A stretch of 64,000 nt of DNA from Pseudomonas fulva (GCF_015680705.1 NZ_JADNYP010000001.1:62001-126000); one strand, 5' to 3'; shown: positions 1 through 10,600, numbered from the stretch's first letter. The notes: generated from the letters alone by a model not told the origin. A program made the numbers and translations.

Positions 1-1352
1 GCCAGCAGCGAGACGTTGCGCTTGAGCTCTTCGTTGACCAGGCCCAGTTCGGCCTGCTGGCGCGGATCGACGGTGGCGGCGATGATGCTGTCCAGGCGCT
101 TGGTCGGGTCCTGAGCGGCGTCGATGTCGTCGGTCAGGCCGGCCAGCCGCCCTTCCTTCTGCCACTGCTCGAACAGTTCCTGGTAACGCGAACGCGGGGC
201 GGACAAGGCGCCGATGGCCACCCGGAACCCGGTGGTTTCGTTGCGTTGCTCGGTGCCATCGCCGCCGAACAGTGGGTATTCGCGGCGCATCCCGGTGAAC
301 AGCGTGCCCTCGCCTTCCAGGTAATTGCCGCCCTTGACCACGAAACCACCATAGGCGCCCTGGCGACGCCCGGCATGCACGAGCTGGAACGATTCCTGGA
401 CCATCTCGGCGGCATTGCCGATCACATCGAACAGGCCGAGCGGGTTCGGCTTGCGGGTGCCGATCGGCATCAGGCGCGCCGCCTGCCCCGTGCCGCCGGC
501 GACCTGGTTGAAGACTGCCCAGTCGGCCAGCGGTCCATCGCCGTCGGCCCCTTCGACCTTACGCGGAAACAGCCGGCCTTCCAGCTCCTGGCGGCTGACC
601 GCCGAGCCACCGCGCGCGGCGAACTCCCATTCCACTTCGGTAGGCAGGCGCACGAAGCCAATGCCGCCCTCCTCGGCATTCTTGCCGCGCCCGCTGACCG
701 GCAACAGCTCGCGATGGTGCTTCATCAGCCAGGCGCTGTAGACCGCCGCGAAGCGCTCGGCCTCGAAGCGCGAGAGCTTGACCTTGGGCAGGCGCGCGGC
801 CGTGGTGGTATCGACCTGGCAGGTCGGCTCGGCTTCGCCAGCCGCCAGCGCCTGGGCCTGGGCCATGACCTGGGCGTACTGACGCGCGGTCACCTCATAC
901 TTGCCGATGAAGTACATCATCGGTTTGAGCGGGCTGCCCGCGTCGATCTTCGGCAGGCTTGGCGCTACCGCCTCCTGCCATTGCGGCGCCAGGTCCTGCA
1001 AGCTGAACTGGCCGTTGATGAAGTCGCGCCGGTAGCCGGAGATGAACGACTGCCGGTAGCCCGGCTCGCCCTCGCTGAACGGATAGCCGAGGCTCACCTC
1101 GCGGTCGTCGAGGCTCCCCTGGGCCAGGACATAGACGCTACGAAACACCAGCTCGCCCCCGCACGGCAGCGGCAGGCCGATGTCGCCGGCCAGCGGCCTG
1201 GGGTTGTCCAGCTTGCCAGTGTCGACCGGGCCGGCCAGGGACTGGGCCGCGCTCGGGGCCTGGGACTTGTCCTGGTCCTCGGCCGGCGAACAGGCGGCCA
1301 GGCCCAGCGTGGAAAGAACCAGGGCAATGGCCCTTGAGCGAACGTCAGACAT
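1..1352 (-). CDS. tagR: TagR-like formylglycine-generating-enzyme (SUMF1) domain lipoprotein, 3' end outside window
   Basis: The frame is open from an ATG at 1352 to the window edge (at least 450 residues, C-terminus missing). It starts with a lipoprotein-like leader (hydrophobic stretch ending LGLAAC, Cys about residue 18). The central part carries SUMF1 signatures: MYFIGKYEVTARQYAQ near residue 135, LPTEVEWEFAARGG near 230, and NPLGLFDVIGNAAEMV followed by GFRVAIGA. A charged, coiled-coil-like tail follows. In P. aeruginosa H1-T6SS, TagR acts with TagQ, TagS and TagT in the envelope to stimulate the kinase PpkA. The gene overlaps the tagS stop by 8 bp (a GTG at 1355 is an alternative start). 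The gene order tagR-tagS-tagT-ppkA matches HSI-I, so tagQ should lie just outside the left edge. Identification by motif and context is good; the function is inferred. Confidence 0.85.
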   Translation of the reverse strand, partial: MSDVRSRAIALVLSTLGLAACSPAEDQDKSQAPSAAQSLAGPVDTGKLDNPRPLAGDIGLPLPCGGELVFRSVYVLAQGSLDDREVSLGYPFSEGEPGYRQSFISGYRRDFINGQFSLQDLAPQWQEAVAPSLPKIDAGSPLKPMMYFIGKYEVTARQYAQVMAQAQALAAGEAEPTCQVDTTTAARLPKVKLSRFEAERFAAVYSAWLMKHHRELLPVSGRGKNAEEGGIGFVRLPTEVEWEFAARGGSAVSRQELEGRLFPRKVEGADGDGPLADWAVFNQVAGGTGQAARLMPIGTRKPNPLGLFDVIGNAAEMVQESFQLVHAGRRQGAYGGFVVKGGNYLEGEGTLFTGMRREYPLFGGDGTEQRNETTGFRVAIGALSAPRSRYQELFEQWQKEGRLAGLTDDIDAAQDPTKRLDSIIAATVDPRQQAELGLVNEELKRNVSLL

Positions 1353-2547
1353 CACGGATTCCTTGACTGGCATCGATGCGCGAGACCCGCCAGCCGCCGA
1401 GCGCGGCAGCGCCGCCGCTGGCCAGCAGCACGGCCCCCAGCGCGACGAGGTAGTGCGCGGGTAGCAAGTGACTGGCGAACTCGCCGGGCACCTGCATGAA
1501 AAGTCGATTCAGGCCGTATTCGGCCGACAGGTACAACAGCGCCGCCAACGCGGCGGCCAGCAGGCCGCTGTAGAGTGCCTGGAGGATCACGAACCCGAGC
1601 AGCGCGGCAGTGCCGAAGCCAAGCAGGCGCAACACCGCCAGCTCCCGCTGCTTGCGCTCCACCGCCGCCAGCGCGCCTGCGGCGATAGCCGCCACCGCGC
1701 CGGCCAGCGCCAGGCTGGCGATGATCCAGAACACCAGGTCGAGGTTGCGACTGAGCGAGCGGACCTGGGCAATCTGCGTGGCCTGGGTGAAAACCGGTAG
1801 CTGGCGCGCGGCGAAGAACTGGCGCAGCGGCTCGACATCGTCCAGCTCGTGGGCGTAGAGGCGGAACGCCGGATAGATGCGCGAGGTGCCACCGGCCTGA
1901 GCCTGGCCCGACCAGCCCAGTGCTGTCACGGCGCGTCCGTCGCGATAGTCCTCGACCGCCTCCAGCAACGCCAGCGAGGCGAACAGGCCGTCCCGCTCGA
2001 AGGCTGTCAGCGGCAGCACGGCCAGTACCTGCAGCTCGGCCTGGGCCCACTCCAGCTCGCCGGCCTGCTGGCGGCCGAAGCTGGCCCGCAGCGCATCTCC
2101 AGGCTTGGCGCCAAGCTTTTCGGCGGCGGTGAAACTGAGCACTACCTGATGCAACCCGTGCGGTATCGGCTGGCCTCGCAGCAGCGGATCGCCTTTGGCC
2201 GTAGGCAGCATTTCCACGCTGGCACCACGCCCCTGCGCGGGCAGCAGCAGCTCGGCGGTCGCGGCGATCTGCCGGGTACGCGGTATGACGAAGGCCACCT
2301 CCGGACGCTGTGCCAGTACCTGGATGAAGTCGGTGGTGAAACGTCCGCCCCCCAGGGAGATGACTTCCCTCACTCCCGGATCGCGCTGCAGACGCTCGGT
2401 GAGGCTGCCGACCAGGCCGAACTTCAGGCCGAACAGCACCATCAGCGGAGCGATCACCGCCACCAGTGCCAGCACACTGCAGGCCGACAGCCGCGCCTCG
2501 TTGCGGTAGTCCTGCCAGGCCAGGCCGGCGATCAACAGCGGGCGCAT
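1345..2547 (-). CDS. tagS: TagS, FtsX-type ABC permease of the T6SS threonine-phosphorylation pathway
   Basis: A 400-residue inner-membrane protein with an N-terminal membrane segment (residues about 20-45), a periplasmic domain, and three clustered C-terminal membrane segments (about 270-295, 310-340 and 360-385). This is the MacB/FtsX permease layout. The start ATG at 2547 overlaps the tagT stop (ATGA). Placed between tagT and tagR it matches PA0072 of the P. aeruginosa H1 cluster. There TagS and TagT form an ABC complex upstream of PpkA that senses envelope events; no transported substrate is known. The sequence supports the family firmly and the signalling role by synteny. Confidence 0.85.
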   Translation of the reverse strand: MRPLLIAGLAWQDYRNEARLSACSVLALVAVIAPLMVLFGLKFGLVGSLTERLQRDPGVREVISLGGGRFTTDFIQVLAQRPEVAFVIPRTRQIAATAELLLPAQGRGASVEMLPTAKGDPLLRGQPIPHGLHQVVLSFTAAEKLGAKPGDALRASFGRQQAGELEWAQAELQVLAVLPLTAFERDGLFASLALLEAVEDYRDGRAVTALGWSGQAQAGGTSRIYPAFRLYAHELDDVEPLRQFFAARQLPVFTQATQIAQVRSLSRNLDLVFWIIASLALAGAVAAIAAGALAAVERKQRELAVLRLLGFGTAALLGFVILQALYSGLLAAALAALLYLSAEYGLNRLFMQVPGEFASHLLPAHYLVALGAVLLASGGAAALGGWRVSRIDASQGIRDV

Positions 2548-3266
2548 CAGGCCGCCTGCTCCAGGCGTGCCGTGACCCCGCCGTCGGGGTCGCGCCGGCA
2601 GGTCATGCGCAGCACCGTCAGCCCGGCGCTGCGGGCCAGGCCTTCGTCATGCGTCGCGACCACGCACGTCACCTGCCGCGCCTGGGCCTGGCGCAGCAGC
2701 AGTTGCATGACCCGTTCGGCGTTCAACGGATCGAGCGCCGCGGTCGGCTCGTCGGCCAGCAACAGCGAAGGCGCGTGCACCAGGGCGCGCGCGCAGCTGA
2801 CACGCTGGCGCTGGCCGAGCGACAACGCCGTCGGTTTCTTGTCCAGCTGGTCATGCACATCGAGCGCCTGGGCCAGCCGCTCGACGCTGCCATCGTCGCC
2901 CAGCCCCAGCAATCGACGCGGCAGGCGCAGGTTGTCGCGCACGTCCAGGAAGCCCAGCAGCCCGCCGGCCTGCAACACATAGCCCAGGTGCTGGCTGCGC
3001 AGCGCGGCCAGGCTGTCCAGCTGGCGCTGGCGCCAGAGCTGCGCGACGTCGATGGCCTGCTCGTCCATCACCAGCCGGAAGCCCTGCGCGGCATCCGGCG
3101 CCAGCACCAGCGCCAGCAGGTCGAGCACGGTGCTCTTGCCGCAGCCGCTGGGGCCTACCAGCGCCACGCGATCGCCCCTGGCCAGCTGCAACCGGCCGAT
3201 CTCCAGGCTGTAGCGCTGGGCACCCTGTCCGCGCGTCTTGCGCACGCCATGCAGATCGAGCATCAC
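2547..3266 (-). CDS. tagT: TagT, ABC transporter ATPase of the T6SS phosphorylation pathway
   Basis: A 239-residue ABC ATPase with Walker A GPSGCGKST near residue 38, a Q-loop, the signature LSLGQRQRV, Walker B SLLLADEPTAALD and a following H-loop (VATHDEG). It belongs to the LolD/MacB-like class that pairs with FtsX permeases. The start shown is GTG at 3266, overlapping the ppkA stop; an ATG follows immediately at 3263. It partners TagS encoded directly downstream. In P. aeruginosa, TagT ATPase activity is part of the TagQRST relay that promotes PpkA autophosphorylation. Confidence 0.88.
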   Translation of the reverse strand: MMLDLHGVRKTRGQGAQRYSLEIGRLQLARGDRVALVGPSGCGKSTVLDLLALVLAPDAAQGFRLVMDEQAIDVAQLWRQRQLDSLAALRSQHLGYVLQAGGLLGFLDVRDNLRLPRRLLGLGDDGSVERLAQALDVHDQLDKKPTALSLGQRQRVSCARALVHAPSLLLADEPTAALDPLNAERVMQLLLRQAQARQVTCVVATHDEGLARSAGLTVLRMTCRRDPDGGVTARLEQAA

Positions 3267-6200
3267 GGCAGCGTCGACAGTGGGACACGGTACAGGGCGT
3301 CACCCGGTTCGGCATTGCCGAAGCGCACCCAGTTGGCCATGTCGTTGTGGAAGGTTTCGTACAGGCGGATCTTCGATTCCAGTTCGTCGATGAAATCCTC
3401 CTGCTCGGCCACCGATAGCGACAGCCACAGGTCCTGGGTCATGCTCAGGGACTTGCTGCGATACGGCAGACCTTCGAGGTACTCGCCCAGCACGCCACTG
3501 CGGGCCAGGTCGGCACCTTTGCGCAGTGCGCTCGGGTCCCGGCTCATGTAGGCGCTGGCACTGGCGATCTCGTTGAAGAAGTCACCCGGCGAGCTGCGCG
3601 TCTTGCGCGCGGCATCGACGATCAGCTTGAGCGACTGCTGCAGGTCGTTGAGCTGCAGCTTGGTCAGCAGCACGCAGACCTGCAGGGTTGGCAAGGTCGG
3701 GTTGGTCAGGTCGCGGTCGGCGGTCCAGGCGCTGACCAGCCGCGGCGCCTGGCTGGCCGAGCGGCGACCGAGGAAGTCCATGTGCATGGCGTAGCCGATG
3801 GCCTGCGACTTGGCCTGCAGGCTGGCTCCGCTGGCCAGTTGCGGTACAGCCTGGACCTGCCCGGTGCGCACCTGATGCACCAGTTCGGCGAACGTCGAGC
3901 CGATCTCGCGCACGCGATCGCCGAACAAGTCCACCTCGCCGCCCGGCACGCCGACGTACAGGTCGCCGATACGCGGATTGCTATCAGCAGTGAGGATCCG
4001 GTACTGGGTTTGCGCCTGGGCGTGGTTCTTCGCTCCGGCTGGCGTGCGCAGATGCAGGGCGTAGATCTTGATCTGCTTGCTCAACGCGGCCTGGCGCACC
4101 TCGGCTTCATTCATCCGGGTGCTGCTGGCCGGGTCGCTCTTGCGCAAGGCACCGGCATCGCTGACCAGCAGGATGATGCGGCCGCCGTAGCCGCTCCAGT
4201 CCATGCCCTCGACGGCCTGCATGATGCCGGCGAAGGCGTCTTCGTTGAAGGAGTGGCTGGAGACGCTGGTGGCGCGTACTTGCGCGGCGGTCTTGAGGAA
4301 GCGTGCCGGGTCGCGGCCTTGCTCGAGGCTGACCAGGACCTTGCTCAGGTACTCCAGGCCCGGCGTGCGCCTGACGCTGTTGCGGAACCCCACCAGGCCG
4401 AAGCTGACGCTGTCCAGCTCGCCCCGGGCCGCCAGCTGTTGCTGCAGCTCGCTGACCACCTGGCGTATGCGGTCGATGTAGGGTTGCATGGAAACGGACG
4501 TATCCACCACCAGCACGATGCCCGTGCGAAAGCCGTTGTCGTCGGCGGCTGCCTTGTCGCCGCTGCGCGCTGCGCCGCCAGCGGCCTGCGCGCCGGGATC
4601 GATGGAAGCGACGTTCAGCAGCTGCGCCGGCTGGCCATCGGCATCGAAGCTCTCGCGGTAGTCGAAGATCGGCATCAGGTAGAACTGCGCTTGCGGCACG
4701 GCGCTGGCGGCAGGTTCCAGGGCCAGCACCTGGGGGACTTGATCCGGGCTGGTCTGCGCCTGGAGCAGTTGTTCCCGGGCCTTGCCGGTGTCGTCGAGCA
4801 GCGTCTGCACCTCATCGGCCCGACGCATGAACATGACCGGGGCACGCCCCGAGCGCTCGGTGAACTTGAGCACCAGGCTCTGTTTCCAGTCGCTGACGTG
4901 TGACGCTTCCAGCCAGCCGTCCCGCTGCCCGCCACTGGAGGCCCCGACTTCGAGCCAGGCCTTGCCGCCCAGTGTCTTGCGCTGGTAGACGTAGAGCACC
5001 GAGAACGTCGGCAGCGCCCGTCCGCCGCTGTCTTGCGGCTGAGCCAGCAGCTGTGCGCCGGGCTTGCTCAATACACGCTGGAACAGGGTGCGCTTGCCCG
5101 GCATGAGCAAGGGACGGCCATCCGCGCTCGGCCCGGCCGAGATGCCAGGGTCGGCAAGGGTGCTCGCCGACGCCTGCGTGTTGCCGGCCTGCTGGGACGA
5201 CGCATCGCCGTCAGCGGCAAGCCACCAGAGTGCGCCGCCCACCCCCAGCGCGGCCACGATGGCCACCGCCAGTAGGGTCTTGACCGGCTTGCCGGGCCCG
5301 CGAGTCGGCGGCGATCTGTGCCGTGGTGTCGGCCCTGCAGCTCGCGCGGGCTCGGCCGCGGGGCTGGCAAGCGGGTCTGGAGCGGTCGACACCGATGCCC
5401 CAGCGTTCGCCTGCGACGCGGGCAGGCCCAGCGACAAGGGCGCGACCACGGTCGCGTCTTGCCGTGGCACCTGCGGCTCGGGTAGCCGCTCGAGCGCGTC
5501 AAGCAGCTCGGCGGCATTGGCGAAGCGCTGCTCGGGCTCTTTGGCCAGCAAACCACGCAGGACCGACTGGTAGCGCCCGTGTTCCACGGGCAGCTCCGGC
5601 AGTGGCTCGGTCAGGTGTGCCAGTGCCGTGGACAACGCATCGGTGCCCGCATACGGCAGCGCGCCGACGAGCATCTCGTGAAATACCACGCCCAGGGCAT
5701 ACAGGTCGGTACGACCATCGATGTCCAGGCCGCGGGCCTGCTCCGGGCTCATGTAGCTGGGCGTGCCGATCGCGAAGCCGGCCTGGGTGAACTGGGTACG
5801 GTCATCCAGCGACTTGGCGATGCCGAAGTCCGACAGCACGGCGGTGCCATCGGCGCGGAACAGGATGTTGGCCGGCTTGACGTCCCGGTGCACCAGCCCT
5901 TGGGCGTGCGCATAGCCCAGGGCCTGGGCGATCTGGCGCAGGTAGCCGAGCGCCTGTTCGGGGCTCAGCCCCTCGGCGATGCGCTCCCTGAGCGTGCCGG
6001 CCGGCAGGTATTCCATGGCCATGTAGTACAGCTCGCCGACGTTACCGATGTCGTGGATCGTGGCGATATGCGGGTGCGACAACCGCGCCAGGGTGCGGCC
6101 TTCGCGCAGGAAGCGCTCGCAGAAGACCGGGTCGGCGGCCAGGCTGGCCGCCATGATCTTCAAGGCGACCTTGCGCTCGAGCGAGCGCTGGGTGGCCAGG

Positions 6201-6268
6201 TATACGCTGGCCATGGCGCCCTGGCCAAGTTCGCTGTGGATGTCGAATCCGGGAATCTGCATGTCCAT
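3263..6268 (-). CDS. ppkA: PpkA, T6SS serine/threonine protein kinase with C-terminal von Willebrand A domain
   Basis: A 1001-residue inner-membrane kinase. The cytoplasmic kinase domain shows a Gly loop (GQGAMASVY, residues 15-23), Lys37, catalytic loop HRDVKPAN (127-134) and DFG (147-149). A Pro/Ala-rich linker and one membrane segment (about residues 320-345) follow, then a periplasmic region with a vWA domain that has a MIDAS-type DTSVS motif. The start at ATG 6268 (MDMQIPGFDI) was chosen because the kinase fold begins there; a longer frame upstream only overlaps pppA. In P. aeruginosa PpkA phosphorylates Fha1 to trigger T6SS assembly, opposed by PppA. It overlaps tagT, consistent with one operon. 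Confidence 0.92.
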   Translation of the reverse strand: MDMQIPGFDIHSELGQGAMASVYLATQRSLERKVALKIMAASLAADPVFCERFLREGRTLARLSHPHIATIHDIGNVGELYYMAMEYLPAGTLRERIAEGLSPEQALGYLRQIAQALGYAHAQGLVHRDVKPANILFRADGTAVLSDFGIAKSLDDRTQFTQAGFAIGTPSYMSPEQARGLDIDGRTDLYALGVVFHEMLVGALPYAGTDALSTALAHLTEPLPELPVEHGRYQSVLRGLLAKEPEQRFANAAELLDALERLPEPQVPRQDATVVAPLSLGLPASQANAGASVSTAPDPLASPAAEPARAAGPTPRHRSPPTRGPGKPVKTLLAVAIVAALGVGGALWWLAADGDASSQQAGNTQASASTLADPGISAGPSADGRPLLMPGKRTLFQRVLSKPGAQLLAQPQDSGGRALPTFSVLYVYQRKTLGGKAWLEVGASSGGQRDGWLEASHVSDWKQSLVLKFTERSGRAPVMFMRRADEVQTLLDDTGKAREQLLQAQTSPDQVPQVLALEPAASAVPQAQFYLMPIFDYRESFDADGQPAQLLNVASIDPGAQAAGGAARSGDKAAADDNGFRTGIVLVVDTSVSMQPYIDRIRQVVSELQQQLAARGELDSVSFGLVGFRNSVRRTPGLEYLSKVLVSLEQGRDPARFLKTAAQVRATSVSSHSFNEDAFAGIMQAVEGMDWSGYGGRIILLVSDAGALRKSDPASSTRMNEAEVRQAALSKQIKIYALHLRTPAGAKNHAQAQTQYRILTADSNPRIGDLYVGVPGGEVDLFGDRVREIGSTFAELVHQVRTGQVQAVPQLASGASLQAKSQAIGYAMHMDFLGRRSASQAPRLVSAWTADRDLTNPTLPTLQVCVLLTKLQLNDLQQSLKLIVDAARKTRSSPGDFFNEIASASAYMSRDPSALRKGADLARSGVLGEYLEGLPYRSKSLSMTQDLWLSLSVAEQEDFIDELESKIRLYETFHNDMANWVRFGNAEPGDALYRVPLSTLP

Positions 6269-6276
6269 GAGTGTCT

Positions 6277-6996
6277 TCAGTTCGCCTTGACGACCACGGC
6301 GGTGATGTTGTCGGGAGCGCCACGGGTCAGGCCCAGGTGGACCAGGCTGCGTACCACCAGGTAGGGATCGGGATGCGCGAGCACGTCGGCGATCTCGTGG
6401 TCCTCGGCAGTCTTGTTCAGCCCGTCGCTGCACAGCAGGTAGGTGTCGCCAGGTTCTACCTGCAAGGTCACGGCCTGCAGTTCCAGCTGGTCGAGCACAC
6501 CGATGGCGCGGGTAACGATGTTGCCGCGCGGATGGACGCGGGCCTCGGCCTCGCTGAGCAGGCCACTGTCCTGCAGCTCCTGGACATAGCTGTGGTCGTG
6601 CGAAAGGCGCTCGAAACGCCGGCCACGCAGGCGGTACAGGCGACTGTCGCCGGCCCACAGGCCAATCGCCTGTCGCGCGCGGGCGGCCAGCACCACCACG
6701 GTGCTGCCCATCATGGCGACGCCGCGGCGGGCGGTTTCCTCACGCACCGCCTGGTTGACGCGCGCCAGGGTGCCGCGGATGGCCTCGGCACACTGCTCCA
6801 GCGTGTCGACCCGGGGCAACTGGCGCAGGCTGTCCACCGTCAGGCTGCTGACATAGTCGCCAGCGGCGTGCCCACCCATGCCATCGGCCACGGCCCAGCA
6901 GCCGCTGTCGGTCAGCTCCAGGGAGGCGTCTTCGTTGATCTTGCGGACCATGCCGACATGGCTGTAGCTGGCCGAGGTGTAATGCAAGGCAGTCAT
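6277..6996 (-). CDS. pppA: PppA, PP2C-family serine/threonine phosphatase of T6SS
   Basis: A 239-residue PPM/PP2C phosphatase with metal-binding motifs VADGMGGHAAGD (near residue 35), LCSDGLNK (about 185) and the C-terminal DNITAVVV. The ATG at 6996 overlaps the tagF stop (ATGA). A longer open frame reaching back into tagF is not conserved protein and was rejected. By family and synteny it dephosphorylates the FHA protein, switching the secretion system off and allowing reassembly at new sites. It is separated from ppkA by only 8 bp. Confidence 0.92.
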   Translation of the reverse strand: MTALHYTSASYSHVGMVRKINEDASLELTDSGCWAVADGMGGHAAGDYVSSLTVDSLRQLPRVDTLEQCAEAIRGTLARVNQAVREETARRGVAMMGSTVVVLAARARQAIGLWAGDSRLYRLRGRRFERLSHDHSYVQELQDSGLLSEAEARVHPRGNIVTRAIGVLDQLELQAVTLQVEPGDTYLLCSDGLNKTAEDHEIADVLAHPDPYLVVRSLVHLGLTRGAPDNITAVVVKAN

Positions 6997-7658
6997 AGGG
7001 GGCAGGCCTCGCTGCCTAGCAACGCCCGAGCGAAATCCTCGCTGCGCGGCAGCCCCGCGCAATGCATCAGGCCTGGAGCGATACGTGCGCAGCCCTTGCC
7101 CCACCACAGGCTCGCGCCTGCGCAGGCGCGTTCGGCCAGGGCATGCAGACGTTGTCGCGGCGTGCTGGCGTCCAGTCGCTGCGCCAGGCCACCGACTGGC
7201 GCGCTGGGCATGCCAGGCCGTGCGCCATGGTCCGCCAGGGCAAGCGCTGGCAGGGCCGCCTCGAAGGCCTCGAACGTGGCGCCGGGCACCAGCGTCGACA
7301 GCAAGGCGGTCTCCACTTGCTCGAACCAGGCATCGTCCGCAGCGACCAGCTGGGACAACGGCTGGGCCGGGTCCAGCAGCTGCGCCACGGTCAATGGGAA
7401 ATAACGGCCGACCCGGTCGATGCTCGGCATCAGCACACCGACCACCGTTTGCGGCCCGCACAGCCCAGGCGCCAGGGCGAAGCGCCAGAGCGGGCTGACC
7501 AGGTAGGCCTCGAGCCAGTCGGCGCCCAGTTGCTGTTGGCTGGCTTGCAGCCCCGCGGCCAGCCACTGGTCCCAAGGCTGAATGAAATGGTGCGACAGGC
7601 CGCGGCTGACGAAGTCGCCACGGCAGGCCATCTTTCCGTAGAAACCAAGCGTGTTCAC
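6993..7658 (-). CDS. tagF: TagF, post-translational negative regulator of T6SS
   Basis: A 221-residue protein with the family N-terminal signature GFYGKMACRGDFV (residues 4-16), which sets the start at GTG 7658. That GTG overlaps the tssM stop (GTGA). In P. aeruginosa TagF represses H1-T6SS independently of the phosphorylation pathway by binding Fha. Here tagF and pppA are separate genes, whereas some bacteria carry a TagF-PppA fusion. The family assignment is solid from the N-terminus and position. Confidence 0.9.
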   Translation of the reverse strand: MNTLGFYGKMACRGDFVSRGLSHHFIQPWDQWLAAGLQASQQQLGADWLEAYLVSPLWRFALAPGLCGPQTVVGVLMPSIDRVGRYFPLTVAQLLDPAQPLSQLVAADDAWFEQVETALLSTLVPGATFEAFEAALPALALADHGARPGMPSAPVGGLAQRLDASTPRQRLHALAERACAGASLWWGKGCARIAPGLMHCAGLPRSEDFARALLGSEACPL

Positions 7659-10600
7659 AAATGCTCCGGCAGGCTGAAACCGCTGACCACTCGGCTGCGG
7701 AACGGGTTGAAGGCGCTGCTGGCACGCAGCTCGCAGGACACGCTGAGGCCATCGAGGCGCAAGCGCAGGTTGAAACGCTCCGGCGAGCTGCCAGCGACCA
7801 GCTCGGACTGATCGAGCAGCCGGAACCAGGCCCACGGCCCTTCCAGGGTCAAGCCCGAGCGGCCACTGGCCGAGGCTGGAGCCATGGCCAGGCGTACCAC
7901 GCCAATACCGTTAGGGTTCGGCCACTGCAGCGCTACCGGGCGACTCGGGCCATGGTCGTAGCTGATCTGCTGACCGTCGAGGTCGAGCAGGAACTGGGTG
8001 ATGCTGGCATCCATGGCCACCGGCTTGAGTTCGAAGCGCACCCCTGGTCGCACGCCGCCACCACTGCGGAAGAAGGCATCGCGAATGACGGCGGCGCGCT
8101 GGAAGGTGCTCAGCACGTTGCTGCTAATCCCCAGTTTCTGGGCCGCGCCCGGCTGCCAGCTCCAACGGCTGCCGGCGGTATTGACATAGGGCTGCAGGTA
8201 TTTGCGGAAGTAGCTGTCCATCACCCCGCCGACACCAAAGAACTGGCCGAAGTCTTCCAGCGTGGCGTCGCGCGAACTGCTGGCGACCAGCGGGTAGCGA
8301 CCACTGAGCGATTGCCGGTAGACGCTGACCACCTCGCTGGTCCAGGCCGCATCGAGCTGGGCGCGCACGCCGCCCATGACCGTGCCGTTGGTCGAGCCGA
8401 CCACCGTGCCGACCAGCGCCTGAACCACCTTGGGCTGGCGCGCCGCGCCTAGGCTGACCCGCTGCGCGGCGGCCTGGACCTGGGTCTTGGCTTCGCCGAG
8501 CAATGCCTCGCCGCTGGCCCCAACCATGGCGCTGACCTGCACGTAGAGGGCATTGAGATCGGCGAGCAAGCCATCGATCGGGGCGGGTTGCCCCTCGCCC
8601 GTGGCGACCAGCGTGGCCAGCTCGGCGAAGTGCGCGGTTACCGGATCGACTGGCGCCGCCGGCGCGCTCGGCGCGCTGGCCGGCGCCTCGCCCAGCAGGC
8701 CGCCAAGCCGCTGGCGCAGCTGGTCGACGCCGGCCTGCTCGGCCTTGTCCTTGACTCGTTCGAGGCTGATCGGCTGGCGCAGGTCGGTCTCCCTGGCGAC
8801 GGCCTGCAGCAGCAGCTTGAGCGGCGATGTCGGGCCCGAGAGCACGCGCAGGACGTCCGCCGCCTGGCCGACACTGGTGATCGGCACGCTGTCCAGATCA
8901 GCCAGCAGCGCATCCCAATGACGAATGCTGTCCTGGTAGTAGAGCTGCCGAACGTCCTCGGCCAGACGCCGGGCATCGCCCGCCGCCCCAGGCGCGCGAC
9001 CCAGCACCCAGCGCTCCTCGGCCAGGGTCTCGCTGTGCGCCAGGCTGGCCGCCAGGAAGGCCTTGCGGTAGCCGTCGGCGGTGAAGATCCCGGGCAGTGG
9101 ATCGCTCAGCGGCTTGCCGCTCTTGAAGCGCAGTACCAGCGCCGCGTCGCGGCCAGCCGCATCGGTGACGCGGAAGTCGCTGACGCCACTTGGGAGCGGT
9201 TGGCGCTTGACCCGGTCATAGACGCGCTGGGCGATCGGCAACTGTTGCAGCTGGCGCCGCGTGTCCTCGATCAGCTGCTGGTCGAGTCGTGCGTCTGGCG
9301 GACGCTTGTCCAGCAGCGCGGCCAGGTGCCGGTGCAGCGAAGCCCGCGGTTGCTCGGCCAGGTCGCGCGGCAGGTTTCGCTCCCAGTCGAAGGTGATCCA
9401 GGCCTTGAGGAAGTCCGCATCCTGGTGCTTGGCATCGGCCAGCATCAGGTACGCCTTGAGCGCTTCGTAGAGGTAGTCCGAAGGGCCACCGGCGTACAGT
9501 TGCTCCTCGATGCGGCTGCGCAGGCGCGGCGCGAACACGGCGACCAGCAGCTTGCGATAGACGCTGGCCGCCTCGCGCTCGAGCATGTCGCCCTGGTACA
9601 AGCCGAACCCCTTGGCCCAGGCTGGCGGGTCGTCGGCCAGCCGGCGCGCCGCGTCGAGCAGTGGCAGCACCTCGAGCACGCTGCGCTGGGCCGAGCTCAG
9701 CGTCTGGACGCGCTTGCCGAGCGGCGCCACCCGGCGCTCGACCTCGGCGATGTACTGCTGGTTGGCGCGGTAGCTCAGCGCCCAGACGCTACCGACCGCC
9801 AGCACCAGAGCCACGCTCAGGGCCAGCGCGCCACGGGCGAGCCAGCGCCGCCGGCGTTCGGCCTGTGGGTTGCTGCCGACCAGACCACGCTCGGCGAACG
9901 CTACCGCGCTGAACAGCCGCTCGATGAAATAGCTGCGTCCGGTACCGTTCTGTCGCGCCAGGTGCGCGCGGTCGAGCCCCATGCTCTGGGCCATGCTGCC
10001 GATCAGCCGATCGATCGGGCTGCCTTCCTGGGTGCCGCTGGTGAAGTACACGCCGCGCAGCAGTGCCGGGGTTTCGAAGGCGTTAGGCTTGAAGATGCCG
10101 TCGAGGAAACTATCCAGGTTGCCGCGCAGAGCGGCGAACTGCTGGACGAAGCCGTAGATCAGGTCCCGCCGCGTCGGGTCGCGTTCCTGTTGCAGGCGCT
10201 CGACCAGGCGCTCGTTCAGGCGCTGCTCGAGCAAAGCGAATTCACTGCCCAAGCGCACCAGCGGGCCTTGCTCGTGCTGGGCTTGCTCCAGCGGGAAGGT
10301 CATGCCCCAGACCTGGGCGCGCTCCTGCTTGCCCAGGTTGTCGAAGAACTCCATGAAACCGGGCAGCAGGTCGAGCTTGGTCAGCATCAGATAGATCGGG
10401 AAGCGGACCCCAAGCTGGGTATGCAGCTCCTGGATGCGAGTACGGATCGCCACCACGTGGGCGGCACGCTCGGCTTCGCTGCCCAGCAGCAGGTCGGACA
10501 GACTGATGGCAACGAACGCGCCGTCGATCGGCCGGCGTGGCCGCTGCGAGCGCAGCAGGTCGAGAAAGCCCAGCCAGGCGGCCTTGTCCACCTGCGCGTG

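Noticed and set aside
246..1337. 363-codon plus-strand frame at the left edge
   Set aside because: Opposite strand gives a SUMF1-domain protein with matching operon context; the plus frame has no recognisable motif.
6277..7752. Single 491-codon frame suggesting a TagF-PppA fusion
   Set aside because: The upstream part is out of frame with TagF; the true TagF is a separate GTG-started frame overlapping the PppA ATG.
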